From: Opitutus sp. ER46
GTDB taxonomy: Bacteria > Verrucomicrobiota > Verrucomicrobiia > Opitutales > Opitutaceae
Reading direction: 5' to 3'
NCBI RefSeq assembly: GCF_003054705.1
Contig: NZ_QAYX01000025.1
Coordinates: 558,001-622,000, forward strand
DNA length: 64,000 nucleotides
Shown here: piece by piece, positions 8,111-16,119 of the stretch
Layout: the number at the start of each line of letters is the position of its first letter
How positions within the stretch are numbered: position 1 is the stretch's first letter
The notes under the pieces: generated by a model
Databases searched by the model: none
The model's input: the letters and a program-made list of their open reading frames with translations, nothing else
What the model was told of the DNA's origin: nothing
Made by a program: the position numbers and the translations under genes

Positions 8111-10348
8111 TCAGGCGGGGCGAAAATCGATGAGCCGCTTGAAGCGGTCGACGCGATCGACGACGACAGGGAGGCGGCCGTTGAGCTCGAACTTGAGCTT
8201 GGTTCGGCGACCGGAGAGCTGGGTGCCGGCCTGATTGAGAACGTAGTAATCGTCGGGCAGGACGGACGTGGAGATGAAGCCGAACGTCATCGACTCGGTG
8301 AGCTCGATGAAGAGGCCGTTGCGGCGGACGTCGGTGATGATGGCGTCGAAGCGCGTGCGCGGCTTGCGCTGGGTTTCGCGCTCGAAGAATTCGAGCAGCT
8401 TGATCTTCACGCTCTCGCGCTCGGCCTCGGCGCTGTTGATTTCGGCGAGGCTGAGGTGTTCGCCCATGCTTTCGAGCTGGGAGAGCGAGTAGCCGGCGCG
8501 GTCGGGCGAGGCGGGGTAGCCCTGATGCTTGACCAGGTAGTGGTCGAACACGCGGTGGACGACGAGGTCGGCGTAGCGGCGAATCGGAGACGTGAAATGC
8601 GTGTAGTCCTTCTTGTTGAGTCCGAAGTGGCCATCGGGAGACGCCCGGTAGGCGGCCTTCTTGAGGCTGCGGAGGAGCTGGGTGCGGAGCGTGTAGCCCT
8701 GCGGGTGGTCGCGGAGGAGGTCGAGAACCTTGACCAACTCGGGGCGGCGGGTGAGGTCGCCGACCCGCACGTTGAAGGTTTCGAGGGTCTCGCGGTATTC
8801 GCCGAGTTTTTCTGGATCGGGCTCGTCGTGAACGCGGTAGAGGGACGGCATTCGGTGCGTGCGCGTGAGACGGGCAACGGCCTCGTTGGCGGCGAGCATG
8901 AACTCCTCGATGAGCTGGTGGCTCTCGTCGTGTTCGATCTTCTCGAGCCGGTCGGCGTAGCCCTTTTCGTCGACGAAAATTTTCGTCTCGGGCATGTCGA
9001 GATCGAGGCTGCCGTGGGCCATGCGGTCGCGGCGCAGGCGGGAGGCGATGCGCCAGAGCGTGCGGATCCAGGACTGAAGGTCGGTGAGTTCGCGCTGACT
9101 CAGGTCGCGGAGGGCGCGACCGGTGGAGCCCGTCTGGTGCTTGGCGGGGAGGGGGAGGGCGCGGACGCGGTTGAGATCGTTCTCGAAGAGGAGGGCGAAC
9201 GCCTGCTTGTAGGTGAGCCGCTTGCGGGAACGGATGACGGTGTTGGCGCAGGCGGTGTGCTGGAGGGCGCCGTTGCGGGCGAACGTCAGGAAGACGGCTT
9301 TGCAGAGCCGGTCCTGGCCCTCGACGAGGGAGCAAAGCCCGTTGGAGAGCTTTTCCGGCAGCATCGGGATGACGGTGCCGACGAGGTAGGTGGAGTTGCC
9401 GCGGCGCTGGGCTTCGCGGTCGAGGGCGGTGCCGGAGCGGACGTAGGCGGAGACGTCGGCGATGTGGATGCCGACGCGGGTCTCGCCCTCGCCGAGGGCT
9501 TCGATGGAAAGCGCGTCGTCGAAGTCCTTGGCGTCGTCCGGATCGATGGTGAAGGTCGGGACCTCGCGGTAGTCGAGCCGGTTGACGAGCTCGCGCGGGA
9601 GGACGCGCTCGGGAAGGGTGGCGGCCTCGCGTTCCACGGTTTCGGGGAACTTTGGGTCGAGGTTGAACTTCTCGAAGACGCCGAGGAGTTCGGCGCGGGG
9701 CTCGTGGGTGCGGCCGAGCCGTTCGGTGACGGTGCCGGTGAGCGGGTCGGTGCGACGCTTCCACTCGTTGAGGGCGACGACGACCTTGTCGCCGGGGGCG
9801 GGCACGGGCTTGAGGCCGGCGCGGGCGGGATCGGCGACGAGAATCTCGCGGAAGTAGCGGGGATCGTCGGGCTGGACGATGAACTGGCGGCCCTGGCGCT
9901 GGAGGTTGCCGACGATGGTGGCGCGGCCGCGGGCGAGGACGCGGATCACGCGACCGGCGGTCTCGCCGGGGCGGCGCGTGGCGACGCCGGGAAGGATGCG
10001 GGCGACGACGCGGTCGCCGTGGAGGGCAACGTCGGTCTCATCGGGCGCGATCTGCAGGGAATCTACGTCGTTGGTATTGGTGCCGGTGACGTTGTCGGGG
10101 AGGACGACGGCGGAGCCGCCGGCGCGGAAGATGATCCGGCCGGTGATCTCGCCCTCGGAGCCGCGGAGTTGGAGCCGGTCACCCTGGACGCGGACGAGCT
10201 GGCCGCCGGAGACGAGGCGGCGGATTTCCTGGCCGAGGACGGCGCGCTGCTTTTTCGGGACGCCGAGGCGGCGGGCGAGCTCGAATTCGTTGGCGGGGGT
10301 GTAGGTCGGTTGCTCGAGAAGCTCGAGCACGCGTTCGCGTAAAGTCAT
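8111..10348 (-). CDS. rnr: Ribonuclease R
   Basis: 745 residues, typical for RNase R, a processive 3-prime to 5-prime exoribonuclease that degrades structured RNA. An N-terminal winged-helix-like region (about 1-50) is followed by cold-shock OB folds (about 65-200). The catalytic RNB domain follows, with the magnesium-binding IDPDDAKDFDDAL at residues 268-280 and the downstream GIHIADVSAYV and RRGNSTYL motifs. A C-terminal S1 RNA-binding domain occupies about 664-740. It is divergently arranged with glgA; only about 80 bases separate the starts, so both promoters must fit or overlap there. The long plus-strand open frame antiparallel to this gene is a GC-bias shadow. Confidence 0.97.
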   Translation of the reverse strand: MTLRERVLELLEQPTYTPANEFELARRLGVPKKQRAVLGQEIRRLVSGGQLVRVQGDRLQLRGSEGEITGRIIFRAGGSAVVLPDNVTGTNTNDVDSLQIAPDETDVALHGDRVVARILPGVATRRPGETAGRVIRVLARGRATIVGNLQRQGRQFIVQPDDPRYFREILVADPARAGLKPVPAPGDKVVVALNEWKRRTDPLTGTVTERLGRTHEPRAELLGVFEKFNLDPKFPETVEREAATLPERVLPRELVNRLDYREVPTFTIDPDDAKDFDDALSIEALGEGETRVGIHIADVSAYVRSGTALDREAQRRGNSTYLVGTVIPMLPEKLSNGLCSLVEGQDRLCKAVFLTFARNGALQHTACANTVIRSRKRLTYKQAFALLFENDLNRVRALPLPAKHQTGSTGRALRDLSQRELTDLQSWIRTLWRIASRLRRDRMAHGSLDLDMPETKIFVDEKGYADRLEKIEHDESHQLIEEFMLAANEAVARLTRTHRMPSLYRVHDEPDPEKLGEYRETLETFNVRVGDLTRRPELVKVLDLLRDHPQGYTLRTQLLRSLKKAAYRASPDGHFGLNKKDYTHFTSPIRRYADLVVHRVFDHYLVKHQGYPASPDRAGYSLSQLESMGEHLSLAEINSAEAERESVKIKLLEFFERETQRKPRTRFDAIITDVRRNGLFIELTESMTFGFISTSVLPDDYYVLNQAGTQLSGRRTKLKFELNGRLPVVVDRVDRFKRLIDFRPA

Positions 10349-10426
10349 GATGTGAGGAGGGGAGCTGAAGTGGGAAAACTGCTTTCCGAGTTGGCGTTAC
10401 GAAAGATGGCCGTCAACTTGTGCGCG

Positions 10427-11869
10427 ATGAAAATCGTCCACGCGGCCAGTGAGTTGTTCCCCTACATGAAAACCGGAGGACTGGCGGATGCGGTGGGGGC
10501 GTTGAGCGGTTCGCTGGCGGACAACGGTCATGAAGTGTCGGTTTTTCTGCCGGGATATCGGGCGGTGCTGGAGCACAAGGACGCGCTCGGCGCGGAGCGG
10601 AAGCTGCGGCTGAAAATTGAAATGGGGCCGGCGTATTTGTCCGGCGATGTGCGAGTGTTTTCGCCGCGGAAGAACCTGAACGTGTATCTGATCTGCCGCG
10701 AGGAATACTTTGACCGCCGCGGGGCGTACGGGAATGGCGAGCGGGACTACGAGGACAACGCGGATCGGTTTATCTTCTTCTGCAAAGGCGTCGTGGAAAC
10801 GTTACGGCTGGCGGAGCTGCAGGCGGACATTGTGCACAGCCACGACTGGCAGGCGGCGCTGTTGCCGCTGTTGCTGCGCGAAGCGGAGCGGCGGCAGCAC
10901 CTGACGCTGGCGCTGAAGACGATCTTCACGATCCACAACATCGCGTTTCAGGGCGTGTTTCCGGCGAAGGTCTTTGCGCGGACGAACCTGCCCGATGAAC
11001 TCTTCCACATCGACGGCCTGGAGTACTACTCACAGATCAACCTGATGAAGGGCGGCATCCTTTTCGCGGACCGGGTGACGACGGTGAGCCCGCGATATGC
11101 GAAGGAGATCCAGACGGCGGAGTTTGGCTGCGGGCTGGAAGGCGTGGTGCAGACGCGCACGGACGATCTTGTGGGCTTGTTGAACGGCGTGGACACGGCG
11201 ATCTGGAATCCGGCGACGGATGCGCTGCTGCCGGCGCGCTACTCGCAGACGAACATGTCGGGCAAGCAGGTGTGCCGGGCCGAGCTGCTGAAGCGGGCGG
11301 GATTCGCGCCGGACTTCAAGGGTCCGGTCTTCGGCATCGTCTGCCGGCTGACGGAGCAGAAGGGCGTGGATCTGCTGCTGGCGAACCGGGACTTCTTCCT
11401 GAAGCAGGACTGCAGGCTGGTGGTGCTGGGATCGGGCGACAAGCGGATGGAGACCGAGCTCGAGGAACTAGCGGCGGCGACGCCGAAGAAGGTGGCTTTG
11501 TCGTCGAAGCACGACGAGTCGATGAGCCACCTGATCGAGGCGGGGGCAGACTTCTTTCTGATGCCTTCGCTGTTCGAGCCGTGCGGGCTGAATCAGATGT
11601 ATTCGCAGGTCTATGGCACGATCCCGGTGGTGAGCCGGGTGGGCGGCTTGGCGGACACGGTGATCGACGCGGATGAGCACGCGGATGTTGGAACGGGGAT
11701 CATGTGCGAGCCGACGGTGGCGAGCCTGCGGCAGGCGTTGCACCGGGCGTTGCGGCTATATGCAGACAAGCCGCGCTTGGCGGCGGTGCAGAAGCACGGG
11801 ATGGCGCGTGATTTCAGCTGGAAGGCCGCATCGGGTGCGTACGAGCGTTTATATGAAGAGGCAATGTAA
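10427..11869 (+). CDS. glgA: Glycogen synthase (ADP-glucose)
   Basis: 480 residues from the ATG giving MKIVHAASELFPYMKTGGL, the family's usual beginning; KTGGL (residues 15-19) binds ADP-glucose. The protein has the two Rossmann halves of GT5 glucosyltransferases and the C-terminal ESMSHLIEAGADFFLMPSLF and FEPCGLNQ segments that hold the catalytic Glu and sugar-nucleotide contacts. It elongates alpha-1,4-glucan in glycogen synthesis. The start is debatable: a GTG at 10370, 19 codons upstream and in frame, sits behind a strong GAGGAGGGG ribosome-binding site (10355-10363), whereas 10427 has none. No other glg gene lies nearby. Confidence 0.95.
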   Translation: MKIVHAASELFPYMKTGGLADAVGALSGSLADNGHEVSVFLPGYRAVLEHKDALGAERKLRLKIEMGPAYLSGDVRVFSPRKNLNVYLICREEYFDRRGAYGNGERDYEDNADRFIFFCKGVVETLRLAELQADIVHSHDWQAALLPLLLREAERRQHLTLALKTIFTIHNIAFQGVFPAKVFARTNLPDELFHIDGLEYYSQINLMKGGILFADRVTTVSPRYAKEIQTAEFGCGLEGVVQTRTDDLVGLLNGVDTAIWNPATDALLPARYSQTNMSGKQVCRAELLKRAGFAPDFKGPVFGIVCRLTEQKGVDLLLANRDFFLKQDCRLVVLGSGDKRMETELEELAAATPKKVALSSKHDESMSHLIEAGADFFLMPSLFEPCGLNQMYSQVYGTIPVVSRVGGLADTVIDADEHADVGTGIMCEPTVASLRQALHRALRLYADKPRLAAVQKHGMARDFSWKAASGAYERLYEEAM

Positions 11870-12054
11870 GCCGCAGCAGGATAGAGGCTAACAACTTTAC
11901 TAAGTTTTAGCAGAATCCCGCTCGTAAACGGCGGCGGAGACGAAATCGTTGGGCGCAATTCGCCATCGGCGCCCGGCCACGGGCTTCGGAAGCGGGTTGC
12001 CCCTTTTCCCCGGAACATGGGATTCGACCGCGCGGTAGACTTCCCCGTCCCTAA

Positions 12055-12462
12055 ATGAAGCCACTTTCCATTCTCGTCGTAGATGATCTCGATGCCACGC
12101 GTGACGTGGTGATCCGGTGTCTGGAGTCCCGAGGCCACCACGTGACGGCCGCGGCGGGAGGGCTGCAGGCCATGAAGCTCCTGGAATCGCGGGTCTTTGA
12201 CCTGGTGATCACGGACGTGGTGATGCCGGATGCGGACGGCGTGCAGGTGATCATGGCGGCGCGGAAGGCGAAGAAAGGGACGCACGTGATCGTGATGTCG
12301 GGCGGAGGAGACTTTTTCACGGCCGAGCAATTGCTGGCCATGGGCGGAACGCTGGGGGCGGAGGCGCAACTGCCGAAGCCCTTCACGGTGCGCCAGCTGA
12401 TCGACACGGTGCAGCGGGTGACGGGATGTGGACAAGAGCAAGCACCGCCATCTTTTGTATAA
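12055..12462 (+). CDS. Single-domain response regulator (CheY-like)
   Basis: 135 residues forming one receiver domain and nothing else. The acidic pair D10-D11, phospho-acceptor D54 (ITDVVMP), Ser82 in the switch position and Lys108 (LPKPF) are all present. Output must therefore be by protein contact, for example with a motor or a kinase in a phosphorelay. No kinase or chemotaxis gene is adjacent; the window has a chemoreceptor at 35.4 kb and two histidine kinases at 45-49 kb. The 185 bases upstream of the start show no clear promoter. Confidence 0.92.
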   Translation: MKPLSILVVDDLDATRDVVIRCLESRGHHVTAAAGGLQAMKLLESRVFDLVITDVVMPDADGVQVIMAARKAKKGTHVIVMSGGGDFFTAEQLLAMGGTLGAEAQLPKPFTVRQLIDTVQRVTGCGQEQAPPSFV

Positions 12463-12516
12463 AGTCTGACCGGATCACGTCCGACTCTCACGGCAGTCCG
12501 GAGAGAACAGAGCATG

Positions 12517-12544
12517 AAAAAGCCCCCGCCAGAGGGACGGGGGC
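12517..12544 (-). terminator. Rho-independent terminator of the TonB receptor gene
   Basis: Read on the minus strand, GCCCCCG pairs with CGGGGGC (7 bp plus an inner CC/GG step) and is followed by a TTTTT run. It lies 25 bases after the receptor stop codon. Confidence 0.85.
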
Positions 12545-12568
12545 TTGTCTCGAACGAAATGCCAACGA

Positions 12569-15500
12569 TCAAAGATCGAACTTCGCGCTGAGAATAAACT
12601 GACGTGGGTCGATGATGCGGTAGGCCCATGGAGTGCCGTCAGGGTTGATGGCAACGGCCTGGAGGCGACCGTTTTCGAAGACGTTGTTCACGTTCAACTG
12701 CAGCGTGCAACGGACCTTGCCGCGGAAGAAGTTCAGGCGGTATTTCGTCCAGAGGTCACAGTAGGTATTGCCGCTCTGCCACACCGGCTTGTTTGGATCG
12801 TACTGGCGAACAATCCCGTCGGAGTCCGCCGCCCCGGCGAGATAGCCGATGGAGGCTTTGTCTTCCCAGCGGACCGAGCCACCAATATCGATGGGTTTGA
12901 TCCAGCGGTTTTCCGAAATCGCGGCCAAGCTGAAGCTCGTCAGATAGGAGAGGTGGTACTCACGCGTTTGCGTGCGGCGTTTACCTTGAAGGGCGATCGC
13001 GAGTTTGAGGTTCGCATTGACATTATTCGTATAAAAATCGCGCGGTATCGTGCCGTTCGACCACGCAGTCGTCCACCAAAGTTCGCCGCTGACGGGATCT
13101 TTGATGGTCGTCCAGGTAGCCCAGCGGCTATTGATGTAGTCCTGGACGGCGGGCGACATCTGGCCGTTAATGGGCGTTTCTTTTGAGCCTGTCAGCTTCA
13201 TGCGCCAGTAACGCGTGGGATTGTAGGTTATCTCGATTTCTTTGCCGCGCGAGTATGAGTCGCTCGCATCGCCGTGGCCACTATTGATATGGCTGCGGAG
13301 AAAGGCGTAATCGGCCCCCGTGTCCTTAAGCGATTGCGCCTCCAACTGAGCGTCAGTCCAGTCCGCATGCAGGGTTCGTAGTTGGGTAATATACCAATCG
13401 GTCAGGCCGGGATCGCCGGAAGAGCTCCGCCGATCCATACGCATTGCGCGTTGGACGATGGTATTCAGCTCACTGGTCGCACGGCCGATGTCGACGGTCT
13501 CGTACTGTTTTGCCGTGATCGTGAGCTTGTCGTCGAAAAGATGCAGCGAGAAACCATAGTCCTTCGACTTACCCTTCGGATCGGGCAGTGGCTGCCCCCA
13601 CACGTCGTAGGTGGTCGACCCGGGACTGAAGCTATTCGATTGATTATAGCTGAGATCGAGCCAGCGGAACGGCTTCACGACGACACCCTCGTTGTGGGTT
13701 TGGCCTTTGCGCATCACCCAATTGTTCGCCGTATAGCGGTACAATGGGGTCATGTCGTAATAGCCATCGGTCGCGGCGGTGGGACTAATCGCTGTGTCCG
13801 CCTCGCGAGTGCGGTTGGAATCACGCCGGTATCCTACGAGGGGAATGATCCGGTCCTGAAAGAAATATCCCTGCCACACGCCGCCAGACGTACCGAGTAT
13901 GCGTTTGGTCGGACGATTGGCGCGGTAATACAAATCGTATGTCGTGGATTCTGTTACCCACTGGCCGGTAACGGCATTATAATAACGAAGCGGCAGGGAG
14001 TATGGGGCGGCCAGGTTGGCGGCGGGAGCGCTGTCGACATTCTGGCCGTTGGCGTCACCGACATAATAGCGAGCATACGTCTTGTACGCGTTCGCATTGC
14101 GGCTGGTCACGGTGCCCATCCACGCACTGGTCGAGACAGCCGCGTCTTGATAACCAAGACTGCCGCCTTGGTTACCGCGATATTCGGCGAAGCCGGTGAA
14201 GCGGTTCTTTCCGAGCCACCGCAGCCAACTCCTTTCATGGCTCAGGTCGAGCTGATAAGCGAGCGTCGCACGATAGCTCTCCGTATTGTTGCGACTCAAA
14301 GTCGTACTTGGTGAATAGCCCATCAAGTAAGTGCGCAGGAAATAGGGATTACGCGTGCCATCGAGCCGTGTCTCGTTGACATCGATGTAGGGCGCCAGGG
14401 CCGAGCCACCTGTGCCAAGAAAGCGGCGATCATAGGTCGAGATGCGTTCGTACAACCAGGCTGCCTGTGCCGCGAGCGAGTTGCGCGCCGTATTCAGGAT
14501 GACCTGCTCGATCTGGCCCTGTGACGTTTCGCCGCTTACTCGTTGAAAATTGGGTGCCTGGAGATTTACCGATGTCCAGTCGTAGATGCTCTTGTCGCTA
14601 ACGCCGAGCGGTTGGTAAAGCGGGTAAGCGGAGGAGTTTCTGAGGTAGTAATTGCCGCTGTACAGCAAGCGCGCGGTCCCGGCGGTATTCGCTGGACCCG
14701 TTCCGGTACTGCCGGGCATGCGGGCGATTTCCAGCATGCCGATGGAGCCGTCCGGATTAATATAGTTGTTTGGCGTGCCTTGGAAACTAGAGTCGCTGAC
14801 GGCCAAGCCATACGGCAGCATGGTGGATTCCTTCGCGGTTGTCACCCCAGTGATCGCCGTTCCATTGGCGAGGTGGACCGTCTGATTGACGGGATCCCAA
14901 GTCGGTTTGCCGCTGTTTACCCAGTCAGAGACCATGTCACGCGGGGTGATTGAGTTCGGCCGATTATTGGTATTCCGGTACGACTCGAAGCTTGCGTATA
15001 TGGATGTATTGCGGAATGGGCGATACGTCATTGCGGCCTCCAGACGACGGGTGATATCATCCGATGGCTTGCGGACGTAACCCTTATCCTCGTACAGCCC
15101 ATAGATGCGGACTGCGAGTTTGTTGCGAATGAGAACTCGATTGATGTCAAAATTGCCGCGATAGCCGTCGTAACTATCTCCACGCGTAGCGAAGGAAGTA
15201 ACATCGCGCGTCGTGTTCGCGTGGCCTTTGATGATGTTGATACCACCGCCGGTGTTGCCGAGGCCGAATACAGTCGAATTAGGACCGCGGGAAATCTCGA
15301 TCGACTCGACGTCATAAGTATCGAGCGGCAGACTCACTCCAAACCCGTTCAGCGCGATATTGGCCGAGGTGAGGCCACGCATGCGCGTCGACCCGGCGGG
15401 GTCGGATGCGACCTTGTCCGTGACAACACCGCGGTCGACGGTGAAGTTTGTCCACTGTGAGGTGCCTTCTGTACTGAGTTCGTATTTGAAGATGTCGTTG

Positions 15501-15805
15501 ATGTCGGTCGAAGCCGTGTCCTCGATCTGCTGCTTCGTCACGACGGAGAGCGATGCCGCAAGATCGGACAGATTAGTGTTCAGGCGCGTGCCGGACACTG
15601 CCGTGGTGGCTTGATAGCCGCGGTCACGTGTCTCGGTGACTTGGAAGGGAGAAAGCTCGATGACGTCTTCCTTCCGGGCAGCACTGCCTGCCGCGACTGG
15701 TTCGGTCGTTACGGACTGGGCGCGCAGAAGCGGATTCGCGATTGCCAGTGTGGCGAGCGGTAGCCACAGCAAGGTGCGCGATGACACGAGATGTTGAGGT
15801 TTCAT
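12569..15805 (-). CDS. TonB-dependent outer-membrane receptor (Opitutaceae type)
   Basis: 1078 residues from MKPQHLVSSRTLLWLPLATL, a clear Sec signal peptide ending near AQS; the frame extends 32 codons more, to 15901, without adding a better start. After the signal comes DVIELSPFQVTETRDRGYQA, the N-terminal signature common in Opitutaceae receptors. The plug follows (LNTNLSDLAASLSVVTKQQI, about residues 72-91, and a DVESIEISRGPNSTVFG-type segment near 175), then a long beta-barrel ending in ILSAKFDL with a hydrophobic last residue. It imports a ligand across the outer membrane using TonB energy. The ligand is unknown; the LacI regulator and secreted glycosidase downstream suggest an oligosaccharide. 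No SusD partner is present. A 32-bp box shared with the TMTC/lacI region lies 117 bases upstream. Confidence 0.93.
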   Translation of the reverse strand: MKPQHLVSSRTLLWLPLATLAIANPLLRAQSVTTEPVAAGSAARKEDVIELSPFQVTETRDRGYQATTAVSGTRLNTNLSDLAASLSVVTKQQIEDTASTDINDIFKYELSTEGTSQWTNFTVDRGVVTDKVASDPAGSTRMRGLTSANIALNGFGVSLPLDTYDVESIEISRGPNSTVFGLGNTGGGINIIKGHANTTRDVTSFATRGDSYDGYRGNFDINRVLIRNKLAVRIYGLYEDKGYVRKPSDDITRRLEAAMTYRPFRNTSIYASFESYRNTNNRPNSITPRDMVSDWVNSGKPTWDPVNQTVHLANGTAITGVTTAKESTMLPYGLAVSDSSFQGTPNNYINPDGSIGMLEIARMPGSTGTGPANTAGTARLLYSGNYYLRNSSAYPLYQPLGVSDKSIYDWTSVNLQAPNFQRVSGETSQGQIEQVILNTARNSLAAQAAWLYERISTYDRRFLGTGGSALAPYIDVNETRLDGTRNPYFLRTYLMGYSPSTTLSRNNTESYRATLAYQLDLSHERSWLRWLGKNRFTGFAEYRGNQGGSLGYQDAAVSTSAWMGTVTSRNANAYKTYARYYVGDANGQNVDSAPAANLAAPYSLPLRYYNAVTGQWVTESTTYDLYYRANRPTKRILGTSGGVWQGYFFQDRIIPLVGYRRDSNRTREADTAISPTAATDGYYDMTPLYRYTANNWVMRKGQTHNEGVVVKPFRWLDLSYNQSNSFSPGSTTYDVWGQPLPDPKGKSKDYGFSLHLFDDKLTITAKQYETVDIGRATSELNTIVQRAMRMDRRSSSGDPGLTDWYITQLRTLHADWTDAQLEAQSLKDTGADYAFLRSHINSGHGDASDSYSRGKEIEITYNPTRYWRMKLTGSKETPINGQMSPAVQDYINSRWATWTTIKDPVSGELWWTTAWSNGTIPRDFYTNNVNANLKLAIALQGKRRTQTREYHLSYLTSFSLAAISENRWIKPIDIGGSVRWEDKASIGYLAGAADSDGIVRQYDPNKPVWQSGNTYCDLWTKYRLNFFRGKVRCTLQLNVNNVFENGRLQAVAINPDGTPWAYRIIDPRQFILSAKFDL

Positions 15806-15921
15806 GGTTGTAGACAGAGGAGGTTCGCTGCCGTCGGCGTTCCCGGGGGCGGGGCGACTTGGGGTAGGCGTCTGGACGGCGGGCACCGAAAGCATGGTCA
15901 AGGTACGTTCCGCGATTTTCT

Positions 15922-15953
15922 GATCGACGCCGACGGATTCGTTCCGTCCGAAT
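15922..15953. promoter_or_regulatory. Conserved 32-bp box, copy 1 (upstream of the TonB receptor)
   Basis: GATCGACGC, six variable bases, ATTCGTTCCGTC, one variable base, GAAT. The same arrangement with identical spacing occurs at 18508-18539. Within this copy ATTCG/CGAAT forms a 5-bp inverted repeat, and on the minus strand GACGGA-N5-TCCGTC forms another. It may be an operator or promoter element. The rest of the 314-base gap 15806-16119 shows nothing else convincing. Confidence 0.6.
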
Positions 15954-16119
15954 TCTCAGACGTTTCCTGTCGGCCAGCGGTGAATCTGGGGCAGGCAAGG
16001 GCGAACAACTCGGGCCTAGTTCCGCACCGTCGCGGTGTGGCCCGGGACGTACCCGCTAACGAGGCGACTGGCCGCTCAGCAGCGGGCGGTACGCAAGCCG
16101 CAGTATGATAATCGCTTGT

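Noticed and set aside
8018-10342. 774-residue plus-strand open frame opposite rnr
   Set aside because: Shadow of GC-rich codon usage; composition is low-complexity Glu/Ala/Gly/Val and the minus-strand frame is an unmistakable RNase R. The same applies to long antisense frames at 31431-33041, 38401-40404, 47050-49467 and 49595-52126.
12569-15805. SusC/SusD polysaccharide locus
   Set aside because: No SusD-like gene is adjacent and the receptor has the Opitutaceae N-terminal type.
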